Shown: piece by piece, positions 1 to 13,942 of the stretch
Layout of the letters: every line of letters starts with the position of its first letter
Numbering within the stretch: position 1 is the stretch's first letter
NCBI GenBank assembly: GCA_963693315.1
Contig: CAVNZG010001013.1
Location: 2,501 to 66,500, forward strand
DNA from: Diogma glabrata
Taxonomy: Eukaryota; Arthropoda; Insecta; Diptera; Cylindrotomidae
Reading direction: 5' to 3'
Length of the DNA stretch: 64,000 nucleotides
Notes under the pieces: generated by a model
Database searches by the model: none
What the model was told of the DNA's origin: nothing
Seen by the model: the letters and a program-made list of their open reading frames with translations, nothing else
Translations under genes and position numbers: made by a program

Positions 1-661
1 AGCAATACATCTCAATATTCGGTACTCCTCTTGGGATTACAACTGATCAAGGTAGTCAGTTCGAATCAAAATTTTTTAATGCGCTTACAAAAATACTATG
101 GCTCACAACGTATCCGAACAACAGCCTACCATTCACAAGCCAATGGCATGGTAGAACGGTTTCATAGGCAACTCGATTATTTTATTGGGAATACGTGCCT
201 CTGTCAAGGAGGATTTAAAGTGTTCCCCAGCTGAGCTAGTATATGGAGAACCATTAAAACTTTCTGGTGAATTCTTTGATTCCAAGTTATCCAAAGCAAC
301 TATGGATACAAACGAATTTTTGGATAACCTTCGTGCAACAATGCGCAATTTAATTCCAATCGAACCTCGGTAATCGAATACACCCATATTCGTACCCAAA
401 AACTTGAATACATGCGAGTTCGTTTTTGTTCGCACTGATAAAGTACGAATCGGTGTAACACCTCCGTACGAAGGACCTTTTAAAGTCCTTCGACGGTTTC
501 GAAAACAATTTGATTTGAATTTAAATGGGAAAAATACTTCGATTTCCATAGACCGACTCAAGCCGGATTTTGGAGTTCTAGCTGCAACTCACTCAAAAAT
601 TTTCGCCAACAACGAAAAGTTCATTTTCAGGAAGGATCTATCTCGGAAGAGGGTGATGTAG
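1..661 (+). pseudogene. Decayed Ty3/gypsy pol 3' end (integrase core and GPY/F region)
   Basis: Three overlapping reading frames (31-234, 185-373, 404-661) together give the tail of a gypsy-type integrase. The first carries the NGMVERFHR segment that holds the catalytic Glu. The second matches the stretch after the core (KEDLKCSPAELVYGEPLKL). The third has the GPY/F-like segment PPYEGPFKVL and ends in IDRLKPDFG. The same order occurs in the intact pol at 51015-54287, but the sequences are clearly diverged, so this is a relative and not a copy of that element. Frame changes near 190 and 375 make it non-functional. The rest of the element lies left of the window. Sequence after 661, including an AATAAA near 1336, could belong to its 3' LTR, but I cannot define LTR borders. 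Confidence 0.85.
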
Positions 662-3600
662 TAGCTACAACGCACAACATTAAACATACATAACAACGAC
701 GCACATTTTAAAATAGAAAAACACAAATACACCAATATCAACACAAATTTAACCATATTACATAAAAAAGAAAAGGCAACATCTAGATAGATTGGAAGAA
801 ATAAAAATATATAAACATAAAAACAATAACAACATTTTAAATGATAAAATCAACACTAAAACTAACAAAATATATGACATAATAATAAAAAATAGCAGCT
901 GAAATAGTATATGAGTAATAGTTTTAATAATTTAAGAACTGAGGATGACGTAAGTCGAAATCGATATTCAATAAAATATAAAAAATCAAATTCAAATTGT
1001 TACCATAGGGAAGTTTATATTATTATTAATAAATTAAAAATTAAAAATAAACAGCAAAAAGTATATTTTTAAATATTGCAGTTTAATTCAAAAGTGACAA
1101 TAGCACACAAACAGTGAATAATATGGAAAACCATAATAACACATATAGTAACATAATAACTTAAAACTATAAACAATAATCAGGAAAAATTAACTTTTTT
1201 TTTTAGTTTATATACATATTATAAAATTTATTATTTACCAACCACAAAAAATGATATTAGTTGCGGCAACCGAATAAATCTGTTGAATATAGCAATTTTA
1301 AGACTAATGCCGTATTTGTGACAACTAAATCACAAATAAAGAATTTTGGCTACAAATGAATTATTCATTTAGTCTGAGTTATCAACACTAAATTCAGTTA
1401 CAGAGGACGAATAGCAATTACTTTAAACGAATTTTGTAATAACTGCAAATCTGTTACTTTAACTCTCTCTTGATCTTCACAATCACATTATGGTAGCAAG
1501 CTTTTCTTCAGTGTGCATTTACCTCCTTAAATACGTATCTATATATCAAATTGAATTTGCTTGTAAAATGTTCTCACAATAATTCAAAAATACATTCTAT
1601 CTATATATCTTTTACCAATTTATTTAGATTAATTATAATGGAGCAAAAGTTAATTCCTTATAAGAAAACATTTACTTAACACATGTTTATTAGAATATGA
1701 AATTGTATTTTTCAAACATTTTTCTGTTAAACAACAAAAATCTTTATTCATCCGTTATATCATAAGTTATATTAAAACGTCGGCAAAAGGTAAAAGGTCG
1801 GTAGATGTAGAAGTATGTCGCCTTATGGAAAGTATTAAAATATTAAACCCTGATAAGTGAAATATGAAATAAATTTAAATTTTTATTAATTTTATTTTAT
1901 TTTACATGTTTCGGTTTGTTTTATTTTTTGAACAATTTTAAACGAAGCATATAAATTTTAAGTACAAAGCAGGTTCTTTAAACTGAAATACTCTCTATAT
2001 ATAGACAAATCACGTTCCAGCCGATTACGTAAAAACTTGTATGAATCAGAAAAATAACAAAGAATATTAAGAGACAAATCAAATTCACAGCAAGATTTTG
2101 AATGATTTAGTTTCATTTTAAAGCTTTTAGATTCAAAATAATTGTGCTAGATATAACTCTCAAGTAACACAAAATAACTTAATAGCTAGATGACCCATTC
2201 TCGACGTCGGTACAACGTCACAAATTTCGAGAAATTGATTTTTTTGGCATTGAATTATAAAAATTAGTATTTTCGTCGGCGCGAACACAATTCGACGTTT
2301 TATATTACCAGTCGCAAGTGAACTAGCAAACTTACTTCTCAATTTTGAGTTATACCAGCTTAAGTTTCAATAAAGCTTCGCTAAAGCTTCTAAGTGGAAG
2401 CTAGTTATATTTTACTTCTATTAACTTACGATACAACTTCCACGGAGAAGTTCTCCCCACCACCGGAGTGAAAGCTTCTAAAATACTTCTATAATATTAG
2501 AAGCTTTACCGAAACTTATCCACACAACACTAAATAAAGCTTCCGAAAAAAGGTTATAGAAGTTATAGCTGTCATTAGGATTGAAGTTCTTTCGGTTGTA
2601 ACTGTTGAAAGATCGTATAGAAGCACAGCTGTAATAGTCTAAAAATTGCTTCAATATCCAACCTTTAGAAGTTTTACAGAGACTGTTTTGCTTAAATGAA
2701 ATTTGTCAAACTGATGGAAGTTATTGCTTCTATTATTTCAACTAGACGAGCTTATACGAAATTAAAATCTTTCCGTTTTTGTCAGAAAAGCATTGTGCAC
2801 ATGGTGGTTTTTGTAGTAGTATATAACATTTTTTTAGTATATTACATATTTAGACATATTTTGCACAATATAAAATATTCTTTATTTAGAGTCTTGAAAT
2901 ATATAGACAAAAATATCAATCAAAATCATAATCAACTATAAAGAATATGAATCAAAAATCAACTAGAGTGGAATAGAGAAAATTTAACAATTATTTGGCT
3001 AAGGTTTATAAATAATGGTATATGAATTTTCTTTACATTTCTGAGAGCCAAATTCGTCAGGAAGAACTTAGGCGATACAGAGGTTCATAGTTTAGTCACT
3101 CTATTAAAATAATTTACAGCAAATGGATGGGGTGATATATCGTTGCTTGTATTGTTATTGTTTTATATTTATAAAACATTTTTATTTTATGATAAATATA
3201 TTGGGAAAAAAAAATTTAACTGCGTTCATCAGCATTAAACATTATTTTACCTAAATAATTTTCTTTCGTGTCATTATAATATAAGGTAGAGATTCAGACT
3301 TCAGGTGCTATAAAATAAATTTTGTGTTTTATTTGAAAATAATCAACATCAATAAGTCAATAAACTTGATAAAGAAAACAAATCGAAAACCTTTTTAAAG
3401 AACGAGGTACAAGTAAGTTTCACTGTTTAATATATAAAATATATATACGTACTACAGTGTGTGTTTAATATATAATACACTCCGATTCTGGTTAGAACTA
3501 CACAACATTATTTATTTAACCTTACTATAAAATATCACTATAATACAAAAACAAACAAAATACAATTCTTCCAGAAATTATGCGTGAGAAAAAAAAATGC

Positions 3601-4774
3601 CGAACCAAAATAAAACAAAAATCATAAAATTCAAATCAATTAGACTTCCAACTATAACCAATTCCATCTTAATTTCAAATTTATTTTAAAATCTCTGTTA
3701 AAAAGTTATATGACTTCAATTTGTCATAAACTATTACAAAATACTAATTATTCCAACCAACTTTTAATCTTATATTTTCTCTTCTCCATGACCCTTTTCT
3801 TTATTTATTTTAATATACATAATATTCTATATAGATATATATTTAAGTAATATAAAAAATTTAAAAAATAATTAAGATATAAAACTAAATCTAAATAGCA
3901 TAATTAACCGACAAATTATTTTATTTTTATGGACTTTCTCAATTAAAATAAAAAAATTGTACTTTTATTAAAATCAAAACATAAAATACATTCCCCATTA
4001 TGAAAATAGAAAATAGTACAAAAGAATAATATTGACATGCGCAATACCACTTCAAATAAAGAAATAAAGGAAAGTAATAAAATATCTCAGCCAACCAATT
4101 CCACCAATTGTATTACTTATATCTCATAGGCGTGGTCAAATCAAGTTTGAATTTATGACAATGGCTCTTTCCATATGATTTTTACTAGACATGTAAGGAA
4201 ACAAAACATTTTATTATATAATTGTACCGACTATTCTTTACCTCTAATGTTATGCATTTCATTTTCATTCAATGTGTTGAGGTCGGATTACTAATAGTAC
4301 TTAAATAAAAGATAAATTATATTGCGTTTGATTTGAAAACATATTAGTACATTTATTGCAAATATTTATTTCATATTTCTTAATGTATGCAACGCAGTAT
4401 TTGTATTAGTTGTTGATGTTGTAGTAGATATTTTTTAATTATAACTATAGCCGATAATGCCAGCATATGCTTGTGTTCATCAATAGCTTGCAATTCTCGC
4501 CATTATCATGCGTTCATCACTAGCTTGTGTTTCTCGCTATTATCTTGCGTCCAATAACGCTATCTTTCTAACTATACTCCCACTTATAACAACTTATCGA
4601 TGCTTCTTATAAATACACCAAACACTAGCAATTGTTCCACAATGTGCTCGATTAGAAATCTCTCAATCAATGACACAATGTTTAAAAGTTTAAACAAGGC
4701 GGTACAAATTATTCTTCTTATTTGATTATGGAATCGTTATAATATGTAAATAAATAAAACGATATTAAGTTTAA
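662..4774. other. AT-rich stretch without recognisable gene
   Basis: No open frame resembles a known protein. About 2340-2720 is unusually rich in AAGCTT/GAAGC and its complement and may be a decayed repeat; I found no paired ends. About 4450-4560 holds two to three imperfect repeats of a roughly 40-bp unit containing TTCATCANTAGCTTG. The rest is simple AT-rich sequence. Confidence 0.5.
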
Positions 4775-5716
4775 TAGACCGGGAGGCAGCGTTGCAAATG
4801 AAAAAGTCATTTGATGCCAGTTGATTTTTATTTATTTTATTTAATTAACTCCAGCTGATGATAAATCTGGCGGTCAGCTGCTAAAGTAGTGGGAGGTGTG
4901 GTTGTGGGAGACTTTTAAACTGGTAAAAAACACGAATTCCAAAGTAATTTGATGCCGCTTCAAAATTTGTATGATGCATGTTTAAACCATAACAATTGAA
5001 AAAAAAGTGATCAGCTGATTGGCGGATGGGGATTATAGGTCAGCTCCTCGTATACATCAGTATAAAAATGGAATATAGTCAAGACCTTTCTGTATAGGAT
5101 CTTGATGAAACTTTGGCAAATGATCCAGGTTCACTTGAAAATGGAAAATCTGAATTCATTTTAAACTTGGACAAAATGGCGAGGGGTCTCCCGAACATCT
5201 CTAAGTTTAAATCTTCAATAACTTCTAATCCTAAACAGTACTAAAACTTTATATGCCAAGTTTCCACAAGATCATAAGTCTGGATTAGAAGTTATTGAAG
5301 ATTTAAACTTAGAGGTGTTCGGGAGACCCCCCCGCCATTTTGTCCAAGTTCAAAATGAATTCAGATTTTCCATTTTCAAGTGAACCTGGATCATTTGCCA
5401 AAGTTTCATCAAGATCCTATACAGAAAGGTCTTGACTATATTGCATTTTTATACTGATGTATATGAGGAGCTGACCTAAAATCCCCCATCCGCCAATCAG
5501 CTGATCACTTTTTTTTCAATTGTTATGGTGTAAACATGCATCATACAAATTTTGAAGCGGCATCAAATTACTTTTGGAATTCGTTTTTTTACCAGTTTAA
5601 AACTCCCCCCCAAGTCTGACGGCTGACTCTTATTTTCTTCATCACAAATAATTAATCTATCTATAAAAATTAAATTCAATCGGCATCAAATCACTAACCA
5701 AAATGCAACGGTCTAT
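4775..5716. mobile_element. Foldback/MITE-like element with long inverted arms
   Basis: The left arm (about 4912-5231) and right arm (about 5282-5606) are near-perfect reverse complements separated by a spacer of about 50 bp. The arms read inward through TTTGATGCCGCTTCAAAATT, a segment with GATCAGCTGATTGGCGGATG, and end at CTTCTAATCC / GGATTAGAAG. A weaker outer match pairs ATAGACC...GTTGCAAATG near 4775 with CATTTTGG...GGTCTAT near 5716. There is no coding sequence. This is the structure of a non-autonomous foldback element; the superfamily is unknown. Confidence 0.75.
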
Positions 5717-6022
5717 AAAGAAAATTGCGTGAAAATATGAACCATGAAATCAAAATAATGAATTTCATAATTCAAAAATGAAACAATTATTGCACTGATA
5801 AATAAATGATAATAAAGATAACTTTTTCTAATTTTTAACAAAACTTGCTTGATTCGTATAATAACTAAATTAGAATTCTAAGATTAACCTGAAGGAGTCT
5901 GAGCATCACGAAACATCTTCAATTGGTCTTCTATCCGATTTTTTTTTAAATAAAAAATGGTGTCACAACTACACATAAATACTTTATAAGAACTAGGTTA
6001 GACTTAGACAACATAACAACAA
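5717..6022. other. AT-rich gap
   Basis: Sequence between two mobile elements; I see no gene or structure in it. Confidence 0.5.
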
Positions 6023-7354
6023 CCCAGCTAGCACAAATTTGTAGCAATGGAGCTAATGTAACAAATAAAAGAGTCGCAAGATTAGATATTTAATGCAACT
6101 GTAGCTCCATTGTGACTGAAAAAGCAGATTTTACGGTATATTTTGAAACAAATTTAGTCGCAATGAGGGGACAAATGTGTTAAAGCTTTGCTAAAATTGT
6201 GTTGTTGTAACAATCTGGATAAGTTATTGTTTTGTTAACCGAACAGATGTAATGTATTTGTAACTTTTTTATGTTGCATTTCAGTTATATTAACGAAACG
6301 AATATATTGATTTATTTCAGTTGTATATTGCAACGGTTTTTAAAAAAGAATTTAATAAGTATTCCCTTATATGATTTATGAAATAATTTTTAATATTTAT
6401 AAGTTTTAAAAGTCAGACATTACTTAATACGTACTATGAAATATGAAAAACTCATGATTTTTGGAGCAAAATTTTATAACGAATGTCTTTTTGTCGTTAA
6501 ATGTGGGTGTTTTACCTCTAAAAAATTCACGCGCCACCCAAAAAATGAAATTTGGAAAATAATTGGAAAATTAGAAAATTTCAAATTTTACTTTCACCAT
6601 AAAATCCACAAATATATATTTAAATTCATTTTATAATGCTTCTAGTGTCATATTGCATCGTAAATTGTTATAGGAATAAATAATACTATTGAAAATCGCA
6701 TTAAAATTTTCGCAAATAAAACTGCATGGTGTAGGAAATACGGCGAACCTAAAACTTTAAGACAGATTGCTTTCAAAGTTCTTCAAACTGAATAAAAACC
6801 TCAATGCAGCATCCTTGTAACTAATTGAATATGTAAAATTACAGTGCTCGATCCGTTTTCTTCTTCTGTCATTGAAACTGTTTAACCACCTCATTGCAGC
6901 GTCCTTGTAACTAACTAAACTTCTTCAACTACAATGCTCGAACCTTGTTTTTACGTCATTGCAACTAAATAAAAACCTCACTGCAGCGTTCTTGTAACAG
7001 TAAATTGAGGAATGTATGCTAGTCACATAAAGGTTACTAACTCATTATCGAATTTGTGACAGCTACAATAAAATAACATTTTTAAGATGTGCTACAACAA
7101 GAAATGTTTTATTAACGTTAGTTTAACTCAAACATAACTTCTTTTTTTGCAACTTTTATGAAACATTCTAAAAACAAGTGCATTTCTCCGTAACAAAATT
7201 AAAACAGTATTGTAACTGACCCGAATGATTTGTGGCAAATTGCTAAGTCGAAACAGTAATATAACCCATATGTGACTAAATTTGTTTTAAAAAACTGAAT
7301 TACAGCCGAATTGTAACATATATATGTTACAAATCGAAATCTGTGCTAGCTGGG
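6023..7354. mobile_element. Non-autonomous DNA element with 13-bp terminal inverted repeats
   Basis: The ends are exact 13-bp inverted repeats: CCCAGCTAGCACA at 6023-6035 and TGTGCTAGCTGGG at 7342-7354. Both ends then continue into TTTGTA / TACAAA-rich sequence. About 6800-7010 contains three to four spaced copies of a CCTCANTGCAGCGTCCTTGTAA unit. A 66-residue open frame at 6436-6636 lies inside and resembles nothing I know. No transposase is present. The flanks (AA on both sides) do not define a convincing target duplication. Confidence 0.7.
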
Positions 7355-7394
7355 AAGGGTCTATTTTTTTAAAGAATATAGATTCTTATGGTCC

Positions 7395-8052
7395 AAATAC
7401 ATGTGCAGAATTCTGCATGCAGCGAAATTAGAACATATGTTGTTATATGAGAGCAATTACATGTAAATTCTGCATGCAGAAAAATTCTGCAAGATATCTC
7501 TAATTCTAATTTCGCTGCACAGAGGCAGTGCTACCACAATAAAAAAAACAAAAACTGCTTGAAAACTCAGATAAAAATGGATAATTTTGACATTTTGTTT
7601 GAAAATGAATTATTTTTTTAATAACTCAAATAAAAATGAATGATATTTTTTGAAAATGAAATTATTTTTGTAATGACTATTTGTTTATAAAGATATTCGA
7701 ATATTCTAAATAATCCAAATTATAAAATAATTAAAACTAATAATGTTAATAAATAAATTTTTGGGAAAGGATTATCGGAAACAGTGGTGCATGTAATTTG
7801 AACTTTAATTTTAATTTAGACATAAACATTTTTGCAGGCAACGATTCAATTATTTTATTCTATCTTTTAATTAAAAAGACAGTTTTCTTTAAATTGCGAC
7901 AATTTTTACTTATAACTATTTCATAAAACGTAAGAACACGAACTGTCATTGTTACGAAAATTCTGCACGTCAAATATATAAAAATTCTGCACATCTATTT
8001 TAGATGCAGATATGCATGCAGCACTGCGTGCAGACTTTCTGCACATGTATTT
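7395..8052. mobile_element. MITE-like element with AAATACATGTGCAGAA ends
   Basis: AAATACATGTGCAGAA at 7395-7410 is matched by TTCTGCACATGTATTT at 8037-8052. Inside both ends are further CTGCATGCAG and TGCAGAATTT motifs in both orientations (7411-7500, 7955-8035). The interior is AT-rich and non-coding. The ends mark a short non-autonomous DNA transposon; I could not read a target duplication. Confidence 0.6.
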
Positions 8053-11000
8053 TGGGCATTAAACAATAAATCCTATAAATATGATTAATGTTTAATGATA
8101 AGATATAGCAAATACAAATAATATTATATATCGGTAAAACTTAAATATTTAAAAAATTTGCATTTTTTTAATATATGCTTCGCTTTACACTTTACAAATA
8201 ATATGAATATAGTATAGGTTCAATAAACAATAAAGTTCATTCATCAAATAAATTGTAAATTTTACGAATCAATTCATTTTATTATTAAATTGTTTATTGA
8301 TTCAACTAGGAGTTTATTAACGTGAAACTATTGGACTTTTATAAGAAAATACAAATGCCTGACCCTGGCATCTCTTATTTTACACAAAAAAAAAATTGAA
8401 AGAAACTATCTATATAGATCGTAAAATTAGCTAACAGAGAAAATAATTTAACGGAACAAAAATATATTAACAAAAATTATATAAATTAAATTAAAAGCTT
8501 ACATTATAAATTGTATGTGATGATTCACTTCTAGTTAACATAAGTTTTTTGTATTTTTTAGTAACCGCATTATCAATCCACCCCACCATATAAAATACGA
8601 AATCTTAGTTGCAGATAATCCACAGAATAGTTTATTTTGATATATGTGTCCTTCCATTCTGCATATTTTACCAAACATTCCATACTCCCAATATATCGTT
8701 ACATATATTTTCAACCATAGCATATTAATGTCCTTAGTATTTATTTGTCAAATATGATAACAGCACTATCCATTTAGTTGTACACCATCGGCCAATTAAC
8801 AACAACTAACAACTTTATTTGCATACAGTAACAAATATAAGATTTCCAATAGAACAATCAAATAAAATAAAAAAATTTGACGTTGATTATTCGAAAAAGT
8901 ATATATTTCTTCAAACTTTTTAATCATAAAAATTTTGCTGATAATCATAAAAACGGTTAAATTTATATTTAACAAAACTTTGGATTTTTTATTCAAATAA
9001 ACTGTAATTATTATAATCAAATTTAAATTGATTTTTTCTTTTAATATTAAACAACTTGGCACTTTTTTTTTTCAATTTTACATCATGATCACTCTTGGAT
9101 AAAAATTTACATAATGATCCGGCCAATCAAAAATAGACCAGTATAAATAGTAAAACTTTTCAGCATTTTGTTTGTTTTCTTTCTCGTTTAAAAATTATGC
9201 ATTTAAACTTCTATATATCATCCGATCAAACAACTTTTCTAAAACTCAATATATTTGAACAGCTATATTACATCTACATGTCTACTTGTAATACTATGAA
9301 TAAGCCTACATAGCAAAAAAACCTCTGTGCAAACACAAATAAGTATTATTAATTAGTATTGAGGGCAATGAACTAAAAAAAAATATTACAATATTATTAC
9401 TATATTTAAATGCTTTTATGTCTGTTTTGTTTTTAAAAAGGCCGCAATTGAAACAAACTGGCAAATTATTAGCAAATTTCTTTATATATGAATATTCTTC
9501 CTTTTAGAGAAATATTCGAATAGTCAGTCGTTACAAACGAACAGTTTTATTGAATTTCAGTACATTTTTTTTTTCAGTGTAGCAATTTACTTACAAACTG
9601 AGAATATGAATGTAATATTGAAACAGCTGTTACTGAATGGCGAAACATTTAAAGTAATATTTTATTTTAACAAATCTTGTTACGTTCTTGTTAAATCTTG
9701 TTACGATATTAAAGCAAATATTTTTTTAGTCGCATAGAAATTAAGTTGCACGGCATACTTGGTCTCAACATGAGCAACAGTTGAATTACTTATTAATTAT
9801 CACTATAAAATGGTGCACGTCGCCCTTATGTTGCAATGGTGAGTGGTGACCAAACCAATTAGTTAAAATAAAATTTACAGTTTTTACCAGAAACAAGATG
9901 CTGCAAATAAAAATATAAATTTATTAAACGGAAAAAGAAAAGTAAATTTTAATACACCAAGATTCATAGTTCATTAAAACGTAATTAATCAAGTTATATC
10001 GACATTTATGGGATAGATACTGGCATTTTAAAGGCATTCATTAGAAACAGAAATACTGGAAATAGCTTACGATTAATTGGGGAAAAAGACTTTGACTTTT
10101 CAAGAGTAAATCAAACATTAATAATTGTTTTGTGATTATTACAAACCATGCATGGTTAACTTTTGTATGAAATTGAACATTAATTGCATGTTTTTTTACG
10201 ATCCACACCATAACTTTTCACAAACAGGCTTTGAAGATAGTATACAGCTATGTAAACTAAGAAGCTGCGAAAACCTATGAGTTTGCATGTTTTATCGACG
10301 CTTATTTTAACAAAGATAAAGTAAAAACCTGCTAAGATTTTTTTTTCTTTCTACTACAAATCTTTAAAAAACAAAAACAAATGGTCAGCTAAAACAGTAA
10401 ACCAATAGGAAGATTTTTAAAAAATTGTTTTTTTTTCGCAAATCGAAATCAATTCAATTTTTAATTGACACGTTTGACAGCAGCAAATGAAAAGTACAAT
10501 TAAACGTTATGGTGATAAATTGATCAAATTTGTACTAAGTTTATTCTTTGTCGTATAACAAATGTGAACAAATACAAAAGAGCAATATTTTTTACGTCTT
10601 AAAAAATACTAGAAAACCGCATGTAGCAACCGCAAACAGCATGTAGAGTTTGGCCAACATCGAACGGTTAAATAACCACTTAAAATTTCCTAATATCAAA
10701 AAGGTTAAATCAAATTCAACGCTTTATTTGAATGATAAATTACTGCTAGAGATTAATTCTTCATCCCTTTTTCTTTATTCGTCTTGCGAAACGATTGACC
10801 ATTTAACACAAATTGGTAATCCATGACTGAGTTTCGGGAAAATAAATAATTTATTATCCATTTTCAGGCATAGAGTTCTAAAATTAAACATTTGCACTCT
10901 TTAAACATACCATTTATACAACAAAACGTTTTCGGTGTAACGTTCACCATAAGCTCAGAAATGTCGTCAATGCGTTTCAATGCATTATAGACTTACAAAT

Positions 11001-13053
11001 TTTTTTCGGTTTCATGATCTTATTTAATTATGTTTGTGCTTCTAGGAAGTTAATTACAGAACTCTTTTTTTGACCTGCGATGCATAAAAACGTAACGATG
11101 TTGCAATTATTATCAATGAACAAAGATTCAGCAACATTCGGGGGCGGTTTTATTTGTCATTTGTCGGGGCGGTTTTATTTGCCATTAAATAGTTTTGAAC
11201 CTCGATATTTTTAGTCTTATTATTAGATGTAAATTAATTTATCCTTACAATTATGGATTGATAAACGTAACAACGCGAAGGATATATGACGTCCAATATG
11301 TTAGTCGAAACTTGTGCCTGCTATGTTCTAACTCTTCCAGAGTTTTCAAATACTGCTGGAAAAATCATTACAACTCAGAAATACAATTTATTTATTTATT
11401 TTTATTATGAATACATTTACTATTTATTTTAGTTAGAACGATGTGTCTCGTTTTACAGTTGACTATGGAGAAAGCGAAAAACTCAGCGTATTTTAATATT
11501 TTGTTATTACAAATACAATCACGAAAAAAATATCTAATACAATAAAATTCTATAAAATCAACTTCAGCGAAGTGCAACAATTTTTTATTACAATATAGTT
11601 CTCTTTCCCTATGAAAATTATTTTTTAATTTATATAATACTAGTCAGGTTTTATATTTATAATTTTAATTTAAAAAAAAAAAATAAATTCTTAATTTGTA
11701 TATTGAGCTCCATTCCTGTCTAAATCTCTAAGTACATATTTCGTATTTTTAGTGTTGGGATACCAGATATAATCGTTTCCTTTTAGTTTGTCAGACAGCT
11801 AGTTTCCCATGTAGTTCTCTTACATTTTGGCTTGTACTTTGGCTACGAAATTTTGCCTTCTATGAAAAATTTTTAAATGTTTTCTGTGGGTACTTTGAAT
11901 ATTGCCATTAATTCCTATCAGATACAAAAATTTGGATATCCGTTTAATAATTTTTCCTAAAATAAATTTGTCAGTTTTGTGATTCAATTTATTATAGTAC
12001 AAAATTCCTTGCTAAATATTTTTATAAAATTTTCTCATTTTATTTCTTTGGCAATTATTACTTGCATTTAAATCTGACATGTTTTTCAATAGGTTTGGAA
12101 TAATTTTGAAAATGTTTTGTTTTGTTGCCGGTTCTATTGTTGATAACGGATAATAAAGCTTAAGAATCTTTAAGTATAAGTCGAACTGGTGAATGGAAAA
12201 GTACCAGTGGCTGTAAAAGATGTATTCCTATATACAAATAAAAAATTAAGCACTTGCAATTCCATATCTATCTTTGAATTTGTGGATAAATTCTTTTGCA
12301 GAAAAGCTTTAACATAGTGAACCCCTTTTTCGCAAGTCCGTTGCTTTAGGGGTAAATGGTAGTATTCGGTGAAGCTAAAAATTCAATGACATTTTAAACA
12401 TGCAAAAAATTTTCAAATTCATTTGCAAGTGAAGTGTTGTTCAAATTACAATAGAACTTATCATCCATCCATTCATACGGTTAATCAAATAAAAAATAAC
12501 ATTTGTATTCCACTAAATGTCAACCGTTTGCAATCATTTTATAAGCTTATTTTATCCATCCTCATAAAATTGTGACTCTTATATCTAATATTGATTAATC
12601 TCTTCAGTTACTTATCTCACTTTACAAAACCTAAGCATCTAATATTGTGCTTTGTTATTTAACGTCTCTCATGTAAATCAATAGCATTAAATGTACTAAC
12701 AATTTTAAAATCTTTTCAAAAGAAAAATTTGTCGTCATTTTTCTTTTGATCCTTCTTATTTTCAAACATTTTCTCTATACGAACGTTTTGTTTTCTATTA
12801 AGGAGATTTTCTATTTAGTTTGATTTTATTCATCGTATTGTAAAGTTGTAGATAAATTAGTGAAATTTAAAGTAACAATAAACTGATCAATATCGATCGC
12901 AACGGGTGTCAAATATTTTATTAAAACTAAATTGTTAGTAAAAAATATTAATTTTAATATGAATTAATTTAAATTTTTTATACTGTTCGTTATTTAAATA
13001 GAAGTTAAAAAAAATATCAGTGATAAGGTTTAATTAATTTTTTATATAAAAAA
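8053..13053. other. Upstream flank of the tinman-like gene, no other gene seen
   Basis: Five kilobases of AT-rich sequence without convincing coding potential. A small inverted repeat lies at about 8219-8306 (GTTCAATAAACAAT and its complement). At 11139-11180 the string GGGGCGGTTTTATTTG occurs twice about 28 bp apart, the only GC-rich word in the area. TATAAATA at 9142 with a CCAAT at 9124 is present, but no transcript start or gene can be tied to it. Regulatory DNA of the downstream gene is likely here but cannot be located by eye. Confidence 0.45.
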
Positions 13054-13196
13054 ATGTTACATCAAACTGGGTGTTATGAGTTAGACACCCAGACATCAAT
13101 CCACGATTCTTGTAGTACAACACCGTTTTCAGTAAAGGATATTTTAAATTTAGTCGATCAACAAGGTGATACTTATTTAGGTTGTTCAATGGAAAA
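13054..13196 (+). CDS. tin: tinman/NK4 homeobox gene, exon 1 (TN domain)
   Basis: This is the first coding exon of an NK-2-class homeobox transcription factor. It starts at the ATG at 13054 (context AAAAATG) and encodes 47 residues plus two bases of codon 48. Residues 24-34 are the TN (tinman, eh1-like) motif, TPFSVKDILNL, which in this family binds Groucho-type corepressors. The exon ends at a consensus donor: GGAAAA is followed by GTGAGT, with the intron GT at 13197-13198. The phase (two bases over) fits exon 2 exactly. Reading through the donor meets an immediate TGA. The TN motif without a homeodomain, ahead of a homeodomain exon on the same strand, is the evidence for joining them. I cannot place the transcription start, so non-coding 5' exons remain possible. 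Confidence 0.85.
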
Positions 13197-13739
13197 GTGA
13201 GTTTTATATTCAAGTTACTAACTATTTTTGTATTGGTATTCGTAGGAATAACCAGTTTGGTTATTCCTTTGAATGAAAGTTAATTTACCAAATTTTTGAA
13301 ATTTTTGATGCTCTTTGTTTTTATTTGGTAAAATAAATTATTTGTGAATAATGAAAAACCAAAAAACTTTTGACGAATTGTTAATTTAATAAAATAACGA
13401 TGACTAAGGCATACATGATATTTTTCTATGGAATAGAACAATAATTGGTATTCATCGTGTAACGTCTCTAGAGATAAAAAAACATCTAAGCGACAATATT
13501 TCATTGATTAGCTGTTGTTGAAAAAAATTTTCCTCTTACCTACATAAACATTAATAATTGTAATATTAATATAATAATATATGTTCACCCGGCGCAATAC
13601 AAAATGGTTTAGTTATATGTGCTTGAAAGTCGTATTACTAAACTGGTGTAAAACAATAGTCCCTATACGTATTTGTTTAAATCAGCCAAATCCAGGTTTC
13701 ATTAATTGATTTGTCAAATTGAAAAATGGAAAGACTATT

Positions 13740-13942
13740 TATTGGGAATTTTTGAGATCAATTAAACTCAAGTAAGTAAGGAAGTTATTAAAAATTTTTC
13801 AATTCAAAGGAATGGTTTGAAGTTTCTCAGAAAAAAAGCTCCACTTCATATTTTTCGTCTTTCGGATGAATTCGAACCTTCCTCGTCAGTGCCTGGCTCG
13901 AATTCTTAGGCAGACACGTTATCGATTACGCGGTTGAGGCGT
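13740..13942 (-). repeat. tRNA-derived SINE, copy a
   Basis: One of three similar sequences of about 170-205 bp. Read on the minus strand, the head has tRNA-like layout: GCGTAATCGATAACGTGTCTG resembles an internal A box, followed by GGTTCGAATTC as B box. The plus-strand tail begins GGGAATTTTTGAGATCAATT. The head resembles an arginine-type tRNA by eye only. Copies b and c share the same head and tail with several point differences. Confidence 0.6.

Noticed and set aside
133..561. 142-residue minus-strand open frame opposite the gypsy fragment
   Set aside because: It is the shadow of the integrase relic on the plus strand and has no features of its own.
9124..9170. CCAAT, TATAAATA and a TCAGCA initiator-like word in a row
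   Set aside because: The TATA-to-initiator spacing is about 20 bp, too short, and no exon follows; expected by chance in AT-rich DNA.
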